Source of the DNA: Cercopithifilaria johnstoni
Taxonomy: Eukaryota; Nematoda; Chromadorea; Rhabditida; Onchocercidae
Length of the DNA: 64,000 nt
Assembly: GCA_916381525.1 (NCBI GenBank)
Contig: CAKAEH010000778.1
Coordinates: 62,001-126,000, forward strand
Reading direction: 5' to 3'
Shown: in pieces, positions 49,001 to 62,500 of the stretch
How the letters are laid out: every line of letters begins with the position of its first letter
Numbering within the stretch: the stretch's first letter is position 1
Notes under the pieces: generated by a model
Seen by the model: the letters and a program-made list of their open reading frames with translations, nothing else
The model's database searches: none
Told to the model about the DNA's origin: nothing
Translations under genes and position numbers: made by a program

Positions 49001-52000
49001 CGATAAACCTGATGACGTTCCTCTAAATAGCAAATAGCTTTTGTCTTGATTGCCATTTCGCTCTATAATAAAACAAAAAAGAAATGAAGTGTATGTAAAA
49101 TCGCCATAAAATACTACTAATTTGACTTTATGAACGAATTAAATAAAAATAAAATAAAATTGAATGAAAGATTTGCAAGAAATACCTGAATTTAACTAAT
49201 TAACTAACCTGTAATCGTACAGCAATGATATTAGCAGCTTCCACTTCAGCAGTTCTTTCCTCAATTTCCTTAAACATTTGCTCCATTGTAAGAGAATTTT
49301 TCTTATTTTCTTCCTCCATCGAATGAACAGTTTGACGTAGGAAATTAATATCTTCCTCATATTCATTTAAACATAACTTATCTTCTTTAATCTGAAAAAT
49401 TCTGCGATGCATCATAAAAATCTTAATAAGAATTGTTATATTTAAATTTATTCATAGAATATCATGAGAAGGGTAGAAAAAAGAGAATAAAAGAGATGGA
49501 AACCTTTTCAAGAAGACATTGATTTTCTTCCTCTAATTGTTTTTTGCGCTCTTCACACCGTTGTGAATAGCAATCAATAGTAATTATTGGAGAATTAAGA
49601 TTTAAATTTTCCTGAATTCCTGAATCAGTCATTGCATGATTTGATTTATTTGCTTCCATTTTCCTGCAAAGATTTCTTCAAAATTCAAAATTCACTGATC
49701 GAAGATAAAAAAAGGCTAGATTAGTAATTTAAGATAATATTTTTGAATTTAATCTAGTTCGAATATAAATTTCGATCTATGCTAGCTCACTGATTAATTT
49801 AATGAATTATATGTTTATGCATACTTAATATATGTTCGTAAGCATTCATTCTCATTTCGACACCTTTCCAACTCAGGAGTAGCATCTTGTTTTGTTTTGA
49901 ATATTTGATCCTGAAGTACCATTTCTAGCTGAGCAGCTTTTATTCTCCACGCCATTGCTTCATTTTCATAAGCCTGAACAGAATGATTAATTTTTATTCA
50001 TTTTTTTAAATTCCATTTTGCGGTATTTTTGATATAATAATAAATGGGAATTTATAAATGCTGACGATATATTAATCAATTGCTGAATTTAGAAAAGATT
50101 TCGTATTCATATCAGAAAGCTTATTTAAAAATTTGTAGAAATGAGATGATAAATACGCTTTCCTACTTCAACACAGAAGTAAATTGTAGGAAATTTAGTT
50201 AGGAGTCAGAAAAAGGATAGAGGATATCCGCACTACTCTACGAGAACTTAACATCTAACTTGCAATTGAAGAGGTAAATCCTGTGGAATTTGATCAGCTC
50301 GAGATTCCATAGCATGTTCAACCTGAAAATTTCTACTTTCTTCCATTTCATTGACAAAATTAAAATTTCCGGTTATGAACTGAATATCTCTTGGATAATC
50401 CAATAATTTAAAAGTGCTTCTGATGAACAGAAACCTGAGGTGAGGATGGTATTTGTGGTGACGGTGATGATGGTTGTTGTGGTGGTAGCAGCTTCGGAGA
50501 ATAAACTATGTCATCAATTGCTTCTGTCATTATTTCGGCATCTTTAACTTCCACTTTAATTCTTGCTTCTTCCAATTCTTTTAATGCAATTTGTAATCTC
50601 GTCATTTCCGCTCGTGCATCAACTGCCTCTTGGATCAATTGTCGTGTACGGATCTGAAATTAACTTATTAAAAGAACTTTTTTTTTCAATCTCACCTATT
50701 TCAAATCATCTAGGACTGATTTTCTCATTTCAATTTAACTTAAACAATGGCTCACCTCGTGTTTGTCGATAAGTTTTTGTTTCTCACGCTCATAATCTTC
50801 ATTGATTTCTTTATGTTGAAGCAGTTGACGCTGTTCATTCATGATTTTAATAGAACCTACCATTGATTCCAAATCACGTAATTGATTGCGTAACTCATTT
50901 AAGTGCAAATCTTTATCTTCCAATTGGGTCAATGCTAGCCTGAGATTTGTAAATGATATAACTAACAAATTTTGCAGATAATTAAACGATTAATTTAACA
51001 GCAAAAAAGGTCACTCTCAAATATTTTCATCATTTTAATCTCATTTAGCGGGAAAAAACACAATAAATTCAATTTCTACGCTGAGCGCGTTACCACTAAG
51101 CGTAAAAAGTGAATAGGAAAACTTTGAATAATTTAATCAATTTAATATTTTCCAGAACAAAGAAATGCGAACTTTAGTTGTTTCTTGAGGTGATGAATTT
51201 CTTTGAATCGTTGTTGTGTCGGTGTCAAATACTTACCACCATTATCACTTGATTCCTTATCATGATGATTATGTGTACAACCCCATTTAGTACAATGTAG
51301 AACGTTCCTAAAAGATGAATAAAATGTGGCAAATTTTTCGCATACATTTCTAAAAGAAACTAACAGAAACAAAAAAGAAATAACCTCAATGGTATTCTTA
51401 TATTAATTTAAAACTATTTTAGAAAATTATTTTAAATTGAAGAGACTAAAGCTTTTTGTGACAATACTATCACCATAAATAATTCGTACTTATTTAGCAT
51501 CATATAAACGTATCTTCTGCAATAATATTATAGGTTTGTATAGCTTTACTAAAAAAAAATAAATATTACTTGGTACTTTTCCCAAACCACCATTTACCGG
51601 CAATATGAGAATTGCCAATACTTCCATTTGATTTCATTTGAGCATTATCATGCTGTTCATCATCAGTATCAACATCAGTATCAACAGTATCAAATTCATT
51701 ATCAATATGCGGTGCTTCTTCCTTTTCATTCTTCATCATCTCTTCTTCATCCTCATTTTCATCATCATCGTATAATATTGCTGTTTGTCGTTCAGATTTT
51801 GCACCCTCTTCTGTTGTATGCATAATAAAAGGAATCTTCGCTGGAATTTTTGTGAGGTATATACAAAATACAAAAATACAAAAAATACAAAAAGCTTGGA
51901 ATAATTTACCTTGATATATGTCATATTTCGATGAGAAATAGATATTTAATTATTTCTATAACTGATATATTATAGAAATAATTAAACATTTATTAAATGA

Positions 52001-53292
52001 GTTAAATGCTTTATGAAATTTGTTTAATGTTAAAATCTTCTACTTGCGTTTTTAATTTAATGATTTTTATTTCAGGTTCAATGATTATTTATTACAAGAT
52101 GATGAATGTTGAGAGATTGAAGTTGAAGCAATTATTGGTATTTGAAAATCATCCGTTTCAGTGACTGCTTCGTCAGATGTTGTGTCACCAAAAATAGCTA
52201 CTGTAATAAATATATATGATATAGAACAATAAAAGTACATCATCATAATCATCACCATTTACTACATATGTATTTGGTTTGTATTTGATTATGAAACCCA
52301 TTAATACTTTATATATTCAGTTTTTTTTCATTTTCAAAATTATGTGATAGTCATGAGAGAGAGAGAAACAAATTTTAATTTAATAATCAAATTCTTTGAC
52401 ATTGAAGTAATAATTGAAATGAACAATTTCCATTCGATACATTTTCAAAAGTAAGACATAGTATCAAATAATAATATTGCTTAGTTTAGATGGCTACTTA
52501 TTTGATTTCACGACATTCTGAGATTTTCTTGATACCAACCATTTGACTAGGCATTATCAGAATAGCAATAATCTTGCAAAAACATGAGTGAAAATGTTGA
52601 TTCAAATTATACCTGCATTCTTCTCAGACCAGGTGAGAGTTAATTTTGGGATTTTTGTGGTTGGTCGGTCGGTAAATTGATCGGAAGATTGTTTAAATTC
52701 GAGAAATTCTCCAGTTATATTTCTCTCTGTAGCATCGTTACGAGGAAAATTACTGTGTGATGAGGATCGTTTTAAAATGCCCTGAAATGATAACTTCCAC
52801 ACTATTAGTCACTACCCAATTAGTGAATTACTGAATTATGAATACTACCAATTGGAATTATGACTGAATTACCCAATTAGTGCATTTATTTACAATTTAA
52901 ATTTTAACTTTATTTTCAATTATTTAATTGAGAAATAATATAAGCTGAAATTGGAATCCATTTTTGAAATTGATAGGCAATTAAAAATTCAAATCTTCAA
53001 GAATATTATAGAATTTCAAAGATTTGAGTTTAAAAAGAAAGTGATGTTGATAATCTACAATGTTGAGGCCTTTTTTTCTTCCAACATATTCAACAAGAAG
53101 AATCAAGAAAAGCAATATTTCTGGTAGAATTTCTTGAAAAAATTAGAACTGTACAATTTGAACTTCATAATATCAAACCTTTTTGGGCATTAATTGTGCA
53201 GAGGTAGATGAAACATTATGGTTAACCACGGCGGTTTCCTCGTGTGCTGCAGTTGGTGTCACCTCATTAAGAACCGTTATTGATAAATTCAT
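43044..53292 (-). CDS. large multi-exon coiled-coil protein, family not recognised
   Basis: Twenty-three minus-strand exons join in phase: 53292-53179, 52781-52613, 52200-52096, 51840-51570, 51307-51173, 50939-50756, 50653-50435, 50322-50260, 49973-49825, 49663-49504, 49391-49209, 49062-48823, 48514-48260, 47994-47836, 47362-47240, 46819-46595, 46252-45971, 45852-45695, 45505-45416, 44581-44293, 44105-44007, 43704-43418 and 43305-43044, about 1,390 residues. The N-terminal 200 or so residues look disordered and acidic (a GILKRSSSHSN patch; poly-D/E in exon 51840-51570). Then comes a Cys/His/Trp-rich patch (KWWFGKSTK, LHCTKWGCTHNHH), TPTQQRFKEIHHLKKQL, and almost continuous heptad-type coiled coil broken by Pro/Ser linkers near 50440-50500. 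No membrane helix, motor or enzyme domain is visible. A scaffold, golgin or centrosomal role is possible but unproven. The start is the first ATG after a TTTATAG acceptor, which may be a trans-splice site. Confidence 0.82.
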
Positions 53293-54879
53293 ATGTTGAG
53301 CTCGAGCTATAAAGAAATTTTAAATACTTCACAAATTTTGACTACAATCAAATTTAATCACCACGATTATATGTTACTTGCGCTCCAATAACTTTAGAGA
53401 CAAATGAGCTTATCTAACTCTTTCATTTTGAAAACTTTTATTGCTAAACTTCTTTTTCCAGAAAAGGTCAGAAATAAGCTTCTTTTGAAATAGGCTCAAA
53501 TTATCATTGAATTTATCACCAAAAAAAACGTTTCTTCGAATGTTAAATCTGCACAATAGCCTATTTGAGTATAAATTATAGTATTAAGTATAAAGTTTGC
53601 AAATTACTATAAATTATGATGATTGGAATTGATTTCAGGTAAGAATTTAAGTATATTGTTTTAAAGAAATTGATTTAAAGAACAATTTTGAGAGAGCTAA
53701 AATGCATGAAGCAGCTGTAAAGAAAGTTTGTAGCGCATCATCAAAATGTTCAGTTTCCTTCAGGTACGAGCATTAAGGAAGCTAACCAAATGAATTCATA
53801 CATAAAGTAAGAAATACTACAAGCAATTCGAAACAGCTTATTAAAAAATATATTTTAAGAATAAGAGGTTAGTGTAAGATGTCACATTCAATATATCTAT
53901 TTCCCACTCTGAAATCTATGAGATTTGATAAGTGAAAATTTCAAGTAAACCAATTTTAAAAGATTTCCTGAACTTGGACAGGGATAGATAATACTGTAAA
54001 TGATACTATAAAGAACGCCTGATTTTTTTTGCATAATTTTGATTTAAATAAAACATGTATGGATAAATATATATTCATATTGCTAATTAGATGAACAATT
54101 AATTCATTGTTCAGTTAGAGAGAAAAAAATGTTCAAAATTTGACAGCGACCAAACGGATATTTCTTATCTTTTCATTGCATTCGCAACTGTCCGAAAAAT
54201 TATATAAATTAAGTATGACCTTAATTTGATAGTTGGAAATACTTATGAAAGTGAAGACTAAGTGAATACTTATAACAAAATTGATAGCTGCAACCTCTAA
54301 AGGTAAGAGTAAGCAAAATATTTTGCCTCCTAGATATTATCTAGTTATCATCACTTATCATCATTCGTCACAAATCATCTCCATCACTGTAACTGTAAGG
54401 ATTTGAGAATGAAAGTTGAAACAAAAACATTGTGACTAACATCTCCTTGCTTACCCATATCATAACTCTATCATAGCATATAGCATATCATAGCTAATAA
54501 AATAACTCGTTTAAAATGTTGTTCATATTATGTTTCTTTCATTTGGTTGTATTAATTAATAATCGCTTACTAATTAATACGATTCTCTATTCTATTCCCA
54601 ATTCAATAATTCCGAATCCGTCCAGAATGCCGAATTGCAAAAATATTCGTGAAATCTTTTCGTGCGTTTTTTCTTTCAACATTCTGCACAGATCCGGCGT
54701 TTTTCCTTTTATTATTTCCATTCTAAAAATTTCAGTAATATCTTAGTGATTACAAAATCGCGGAAGATTTCTGCAATGTATAAACTCTACCAATCAATCT
54801 TTAAATAAGATAAGTAATTGCTATCACTAGTGCCTTACATAAGAAGCGATAAAAATATTCTTAAAGAAACCTTGCAGTA
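53293..54879. other. intergenic, divergent from the coiled-coil gene
   Basis: Lies between the coiled-coil gene (minus) and the small secreted-protein gene (plus), so it should hold both promoters. An acceptor-like TTTCTTTATAG at about 53309 precedes the coiled-coil start. The rest is AT-rich, with no supported gene. Confidence 0.5.
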
Positions 54880-55379
54880 ATGCTATCAGTGCTCTATCTT
54901 CTTAGTTTGAAATTGCTCTTCTGCTTGGTACGAACAAGTTTTTAGGCGCAAAATAAAAACTCGAGACTACAGCAACTGAGAGCTGCTTTCACAAAGAAAT
55001 ACTGCTCATATAGAGGCTCCGATTAAATATACATTAATAGAACTTCATGTATTTCAGATTCGTTTAGGCTTCTATTCTTATTACGCTTAATTTATTGCTT
55101 TCACTGATATTTGTTACTCAAAGAGATTAGGACAGTAATTTGAAGAGGCCTAAAATTCTTATGATTGTTAAATATAAAGAAATGATAATTGAAGTACAAG
55201 TGAGAGAGGGAAAGAAAAATTATTATTACTTCAGAATTGATTTCTTAGATTTCGACGAAAAAAACGCAGAAACATGGGAAAGCATTCAGGAAATCTTAAT
55301 GTTTGACAAAAATCACCGAGAAACCTTAAATTTTCAAAAGATCGCGCCTTCGGATTCAGTTCTTAGTGCAGCTTCATAG
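54880..55379 (+). CDS. small putative secreted protein, two exons
   Basis: An AG acceptor (CCTTGCAG) lies 2 nt before an ATG at 54880, a typical nematode trans-splice arrangement. Exon 54880-54927 encodes only a hydrophobic signal-like peptide (MLSVLYLLSLKLLFCL) and ends at a GTACGA donor. Exon 55131-55379 (acceptor GATTAG) continues in the same phase for 82 residues and stops with TAG: a basic start (LKRPKILMIVKYKEM), then IIEVQVREGKKNYYYFRIDF, then an acidic helix (ETWESIQEILMFD). Total is about 98 residues, about 80 mature. No cysteine pattern or known family is seen. The splice phase and signal peptide support it, but the model is untested. Confidence 0.45.
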
Positions 55380-55930
55380 GATCATGCATAGGGGTTGTAA
55401 GGATAAAATCGTGCTGTGGAAGAAATGGAAAGACGGAGTATAGCAACTCGCGGTAATGATTTTACATCATTTAAAATGTTTTTTCAAAGCTGAGTAACCA
55501 AGGATTTCCAAAGAATAATCGTCGGCAGATTACACTGTCCACTTCATATAAAACCAAAATGATTTGTTACAAAGTTTGTTTGCTTTAATCACAATGACAT
55601 TCTGAACGAATAAGAAAGATTTAAGCTCTGAGATAGTAAAGAAATGATGTGGCGATAGAAGAGATGTTTATTACAGCAACGGTTAATATCACAAAACATT
55701 GGTTAAAATTTTTGCAAAATTTTAATTCGCGATAAACAAATAAAGTGCACTTCAGTACAAGAAACGCGTGAGAATAAAACAATTTCGAGGGAAAACGGTG
55801 TTAAACTCCTCATCCACATTCGAAAAGAACAGCCAGTATTTTGCTTTGAGAGAGGAGTCATATGGCAAACGCATAGAAACCTTTTTTCTCTTCCTTGCAT
55901 TGTGCTCAGTATATCCGCAAAGATGTTTAC

Positions 55931-56123
55931 TGCTGATAGTGACAGCTTGGCTTATCAACTCAAAAAAACAGTATGTCGTTTCAGACGCATCGTTCATTCA
56001 CCAAGGACACGCTTGCGTCCTCGAATTAAGAGGCGAGTATCTCTAGACTTAATTTCGCAGAAGTCCAGCTACGTAAAAAAAATCGATTTCCATAATAAGT
56101 TTTGCTATAATCTTGATGTATAA
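55931..56123 (+). CDS. small basic protein with a strong trans-splice-like acceptor, uncertain
   Basis: A long pyrimidine-rich acceptor (TTTTTTCTCTTCCTTGC...GCTCAG, ending near 55912) is followed about 11 nt later by an ATG inside ATGTTTACTGCTGATAG, which opens a frame to a TAA at 56121. The product begins MFTADSDSLAYQLKK, is rich in Arg (FRRIVHSPRTRLRPRIKRR) and is about 65 residues. A GTATCT near 56037 could be a donor, making this the first exon of something longer. Other frames here are also open, so the call is weak. It faces the 3' end of the NKAP gene. Confidence 0.3.
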
Positions 56124-56321
56124 CTTGTGTCAATATGTTCTATATCTTGATGTCAATATATTCTGATATTCCTATCAACATCCTGCAGTAAAAAAGAATT
56201 CTTGTAAAGTCCTCTTCTTGCCAATGAATGGATCAGTGTAGCATTAATAATTTCATAATTTTTATACAAATTGGTAACTATAAAACGTAAATGGATTAGA
56301 TAGAAAGAGAAATATGTAATG

Positions 56322-59253
56322 TTAATTTTTTCCCTTCTTCGATTCTATAAAACTTTTGAATTGCTGTAACACGATTTCTTCTTTTTTCTTTCGTTCATCA
56401 TGAGTAAAACCGCTCAAAAGTCGTTTCTCTTCAGCTGTCATAACCTGGAAAAAAATATTGAAAGCATAGATTAGACTTCTACGTAAAAACATTCTTATAT
56501 ACTCCAGAAAAGCCACAAAAAACAGATCTAATGTGTCTACTAGCCCAAGTTAGGCTGCAGCAATTAATATTGAACTGACTTGGTTTTCTTTTCTCAAACG
56601 GGTAGCTTCCATACTCTTATGCCTTGTGCCGCTCATCACATAACCAATTTTTTCATATTCTGAAATTTCCGCCGACGAAAGACCTATTTCACCACGTCGA
56701 GGTATTCGCTTTCCTTGTGCAATATATGAAGCCATTGCTGCCGCTTCTCCCCGTAACATGTCCTTTCCGTAACTGAAAAAGATACTTCATGAATCAATTT
56801 GCCTTTGACACCTCATGCTTACACCATACTAATAACTTCATTTTGTTAGTAAAACAGACTTATTGTAGATCTCTGCACATGTAAGATTATGAAGAAGGTC
56901 GATTTCTTTAATGTACTAAGTAATAAAATTGTAAGGAATTTTAATAAAAGAAAACAAGTCTCACTTTATTCTTTTCATAGTATCAATTAAAGCAGCGTGT
57001 TTCTGTTGGAGATGATCAGGTATTGCAGGTCCAATCATTGCAGCTTCTTCTAATTTCTCTCGAGCTGCTTCAGCTTCTCGCATTTCGGCTGTCACTTCAA
57101 TCCATTCTTCCTCGCTCTCACTCGATAATTTCTTATGCTAGAATATAAAAGCTTCATCAGAACTGCACGTCCATTTCTTTTTATCTGGATTCAGGATATA
57201 ATAATAACTGTCAAAATATACTGGCAATATCGTATCTGTATAGTTGAAAATAGCTCAACGACGGATAGAGATACCTTCCTTTCAGAACTGGCAAGGAGCT
57301 AAATAATTTAAAAGGAATCAGAAAACGTCGAAAAATGCATATCACTATAGCTCTATAAGCTCTTAATAAAGTATATACGATAAAAGTAGCAGCAACAGTG
57401 AAATGCATAAGGAGATATGTATACAATAAGAAACCTTCTTCTTGTGTCTCTTTTTTTCTTTCTGTTTCTTTTTACTTCCTTTCTCTTCCTTTTTCGATCT
57501 TTTTATCATTTCAGTAACCTTAACACTCAAAGGTTGAGGTAACTGCTCCTCCTCCTCTCGAAGCTCTTTCTCCAATCTTTCATATCTAAAAGAACAATGT
57601 GACAATTTTTACAACAACGTTTCGCAATTTTTTTCTTTTTTATTCAGCTAAATAACATAAGAATCATTAGTAGCAGGATCATTGATATAAAAGAGAATAC
57701 GCTTACTCCTCATACACTTCATGTATTTCACGTATGAGAGGAGAACGTCCCCAGACACTGCGTACGCCCCACTCACCACGCCGTTCGCGTTCCTTGCGAC
57801 GCCTAAAGATACCAAATAGCTAAAACATTTTCAAAAGATTTGGACAAAATAAATAGTCTTTTAAACTAATAGGGATCGTATATTAAATGTCGAATTGCAG
57901 AATACTAAATCTCATTTCATAAAATAAAAAATTTTCGAGTATGAACTTCACTTCCTAGATACTTAAAAGCACTTTTCGTGTTCAAAACAACATTCAGTGG
58001 GTGCTACAGGATAAACAGAAGTCGTAAATTTTTTATAGCTCCCTCTTCATCAAACAAGAAACTACTCAAGTTAAGAACAACTAATTGAAAATGTTTCTGT
58101 ATTAACTTAAACGCAAATCTGGCGAGATTTCACTAGAATCAAACAACAAACAACCCTTTAATTTCAAATTTTGCAAGTAGACCACAATCTACAGATTTGA
58201 AAAATATGAAAATGCTAAGCAAGTAAAATTCACTCTGCCCAAATAGCATCTTCCCGAGCATTTTTCTTCAGTGAATCCAGTTCCTGGTGATCACAGCCTT
58301 CGTTTCCGTTGAATTCTTTTTTGATATCCGTAGATTCTATGCAAGTTGGCGAGTGTGATCTAAAGGAAGAAAAATGAAAGAGCTTTCAAAGCATTAATGA
58401 AAATGTCATTGAAATAATATCCGAGAATTAATAAGGAGAGACAAAATAATACAAAAGAATGATGAAGAAAGTAGAATGAAAAAAAAGTTGAATACCTTAT
58501 CATTTTCCGAGATTTAGACATATAGCACCGTTCACGAGACCGTGAACGGCTTCTTCTCTTATAATCTTCTCTAGAACGGCTTCGCCTCTTATATCCCTCA
58601 TTCCGTTTTATAGTTCGTCTCCTATCTCTATCTTGAACTTTCGGCGATCGCGAAAGACGCGATTGATGAATCCGATGTCTATGGTTAGGTGGCGAATTTT
58701 GTCTGGAAAAATTGGATATTTTAAGCACAGGAAACTCGTATGTGATGGACGTAATATATCAAAAAAAAACCGCCATCATCGATGCAAAATACAACCAGAT
58801 AGCGTAAACGAAACGAAAAGTCCATAAGCCACAATTTAGTAGGCATGGATAAATCTCCTATTCCAAGACTTGATTCGATTTTTTCTTCACAACAAATAGC
58901 ATGATTTTAAAGAGGAATTGCTAACGAAAAAAATGAAGTGTTTAGGAGTTACATGAAAAAGAAACAAAAATAGTTCATAAAAATCATGAAATGAAATGCA
59001 CCAACCTTTCGGAATACTCGTCATTTTTTCGATGAAATTTCGCAGGTAAACGGTCATCATCAGAACACTCGGATTTCCTTCGTTTCAATTCTTTATATCT
59101 CTTCCTACTTTGATTTTCTCCATCCTTTGATTTTGCTTCAACTGATGGTGTTGTTGAATGTCGATCACTATCATCATCACTCTCGCTATATTCTGCTGAA
59201 CTGCTCGCTGTGATTTCAGAACTTCCTCTCAAACTACTCGTCCGGGATTTCAT
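56322..59253 (-). CDS. nkap-1: NKAP-family RS-rich nuclear protein
   Basis: Eight minus-strand exons join in phase: 59253-59006, 58702-58496, 58359-58234, 57802-57707, 57585-57435, 57137-56965, 56772-56580 and 56444-56322 (stop TAA), 438 residues against about 415 for human NKAP. N-terminal half: Ser/Asp-rich, then Arg/Ser repeats (RRSRSRSRERC) as in splicing factors; middle: RRRKERERRGEWG and a poly-Lys tract (KKKQKEKKRHKKK). The conserved C-terminal domain contains NYGKDMLRGEAAAMA, GKRIPRRGEIGLSS, GYVMSGTRHKSMEATRLRKEN and EEKRLLSGF. NKAP acts in the nucleus in pre-mRNA splicing and transcriptional repression; that is family knowledge. An ACAAG acceptor-like site lies 2 nt before the start ATG, consistent with trans-splicing. 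Confidence 0.93.
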
Positions 59254-59542
59254 ACCTTGTAATTTGATATAAAACAATAAACAAATACACATAAGTTAAA
59301 CTTTATTACATACAAATCAAAGTCGAAAACGTTTTTCGTGATTTCTTTTCTTAGCAAATTAAAACTATAAAGTTATAACTATCATTGCATTACGAGGAGT
59401 GCAAAGGGAAACAAAATAAAGTATGATGGGTTCAGCTTCTTTTAACACTGAAAAGTGAAGAGAATCTGAAACTCTAAAGTTGGAACCTAAATTTATATAC
59501 CTATCGTTTCTTAATTCACCCACTCAGTCCCTCTCCAAACTT
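59254..59542. promoter_or_regulatory. short bidirectional intergenic region
   Basis: Only 289 bp separate the NKAP start (minus) from the start of the plus-strand gene at 59543. The region must contain both promoters or trans-splice leaders. A CACTCAG acceptor-like site lies about 16 nt before the plus-strand ATG. No TATA-type element stands out. Confidence 0.55.
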
Positions 59543-62500
59543 ATGGCAGAAAAACTGTTCTCAATAAACAACAAGGGATATTGTAGTTCCTTGCGCAAAT
59601 GCTCGTTGCCAGAGGTGAAATTGGCTGGGAAGGACGAAGTGATGTATGAACGAACTTTGCACTCACTATCGGTGAAAAGTCGAATGTCTCAAACTTTTAC
59701 TTGGAAGAGGTTCGTAAGTAATACTGTATTTCTTGAAATTGTGCGGCATCTTATTTCGTGCGATATATGCATGTTTCATATTTTATCGTACTGCAAGTAA
59801 CATGCCCTTTAAAATCATTCAATAGTTAAGCTGCCCGGTATGAACTATGAATTTGTCTGAAATCACCACTTCAATGCAGCCTATTTCTGCTGCTATTTTT
59901 GAAGAAAAAGAAAATGAAGGTGATTGAGGGAATGGGGTAAGAGTTTGGACGAGGGAATAGGGTAAGAGTTGGCTATTTCTGAAGGATCATCGAAATACGA
60001 TATTGTTGCGTGTGGCAGCAATACTTTCTCTCTTTTCCTTCTTCCTTCACCTCTTCTTCCTAATCCATCTTGTCAGTGCATCTTTCACTAAAATTGCATT
60101 TTTTCTAAATATTTTCTTACAAAAAGTGCGAAAATGATATATGATTTTTTTATAATAAATTTATAACATTTGTGGATTGATGAATGGATGGATGGATAAA
60201 TAACAGTTTGTTTCAAAAAAGTACCATTAACAGCAATTCTCTGGTGGTTTAACTTGTAAGTTTACATGCTTGATCTGCAATGCTTCTAATGCTATCACGG
60301 AATTTAAAAATATTTTGATGGGTTTTATGACCAGCTTTTCTCGATTGAAATCTGAATTGTTTTGTATTGAGAATCATGCTTATTTCTTCTACAAAAACTT
60401 CTAAAAGTTCCTGCCTATAATGAACAATTTGAAATGTTCTTTATAGTTACTGAACTGCATCTGTAATCAACTTTTCATTTCAGAATTTTATTAAATCCTT
60501 TTGGTATTACATTTTTTTGCAGTTGCTATTGGTCGTAACATGCAATGAGAAAATGTGAAGTTCCGTCAAGCAAAATGATACCAGGGGGAACTTTCACTTC
60601 TTCAGTCGTATTAGCTCAAAAAGAAAAATTGAAACGATATATCAGGATGGATATATAATATATCAGAATGGATATATCCATTAACGACTGACAAAAAAAT
60701 GCATTCGAAAATCATGGGGACACTAAGAAATGTTCTTGCATACAAATGCTTTTTATAGAAGTTAAGTTGAAAATTAAATTGATCGGAGAGAAATGACAGT
60801 GAATTATTTGAAAATATTATGCGTTTTTTGCCAGTCGTCAATGGATCCAATCTGTTTCTACAATTAGTAATGTTTATTTAATCTGAAAATCGTGGGCAGA
60901 TCTCTCCAATGTTTCTTTTTCAGCATTTTAATAATTTTGACCGTAACAGACTGCATATTAGTGAGAATAACAAACGAAATATTCATGGCGTTCCAGAACT
61001 AGAAGTAAGTTTGAGACATGAAAGTTTAATGCTTTTTCAAAGATATATTTTAGGCAGGTGAACATAATTCTCTATATGCGCTGCCATACATAAAAAAGCC
61101 AGGGAAAAACTTATATATGCTTCAATATTTTATCGAATAGTTTATTTGTTTTTGAAACAATATAAATTGAATTTTTATTAATAGCTGAAAAATTCAAAAA
61201 TGGAGTTTTGAAATTTAAAAAGAGCTTTTATACATGTTTAATTTAGCGGTAATGAGAATATTACTGCAGTACGTATATGAAACGAAGAATTTATGGGAGA
61301 TGAAAATGCTGAAGTTGTTTCATATTGAAAACGATAATAAGTAAGTCATTAAAGTTAACATTGCATTCATACAATTTCATAAACACTTGGAATCTGCCAT
61401 ATGATTGCTCTCAGGAGATTTAATATTCGATTAAATACTAATGTGGGAAGGGTAAAAAACAATGTCAAGAATTTCTTATTCATGTATATACACTAATCAA
61501 TAGTTCACTCATATAATTTTATTATTTTTTATGAGAATATAATGCATCAGTAAAACAGTCAATAACTTCCATTCGATGATGTCAAACTTGATCAAATCGA
61601 TTGACGGGTTTGTTTGTATATTCGTGGTAATGCTTTTCCAGAAGATGTTTAAATAGGCATGTACAGACAGAGATGCACTATTTGCTTAAAACAAGTAGAA
61701 TAAACTCAAACATAATCAGAAACACAAATTTCCACAGCACATATTCATTCATTGGTTGCATTGCGTTTTGTTAAATTAATGTTCTTCAGGAAGAAGGTTT
61801 GTTAATTCGTATTTGTTCAGAGCTCTCAAATGAAATAGTTCTTTAAGATGGAATCTAATGTCTATATGGTAGAAATTAAGACGTGGTGAAATTTAAGAAT
61901 AAATGGCATGAAAAATTAAAAAGAAATTCAAAGTAAATCCTATAAAGCAATGATTTATATTTGCCTAGAATTTAATGAAAAATGATTTGTCGGCAATACC
62001 GGAATTTTGAAGATATATCATACCTGTCGTATTATTATCAAAGCATATCAGATATTGTTTAATGAGGATAAAGCGCAAATATAACAGCCTGTGCGTATCT
62101 TTGATTCATTCCTCTCTTATTATACCGGAAGGATATTTTTTGTGTTCTCACAGATAGCTGGGCACTGTGCAATCAGAATTTCTTCCCCTTACTGTTACAT
62201 TCCCTTTCTTGCTATGGTTAAACATTACCTTTGATAACAGCTCTATGAGTAGTAGTAATAAGTCAGGAATAATTGATTTCTGGATTGAGAAAAGTAGACC
62301 ACAACAACAGTCCGGTTTATCATTCTAATTCAACGCATCAAGGAAATAAGAAATATTCAAACCGTCGCCTATTTAATTCTAAAAACATTTTCAAACACAA
62401 AAAAAGGTTTTTTTGAAAATGAAATAATAAATAATATAGTGTTTTCAGCCTAAAGTATCAGGAAGGTCAGTAAGTCCAGTGCGACCAATAACATCTCCAG

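Noticed and set aside
51628..51825. 65-codon plus-strand His/Tyr/Gln-rich frame
   Set aside because: Antisense shadow of the acidic Asp/Glu-rich exon 51840-51570 of the coiled-coil gene.
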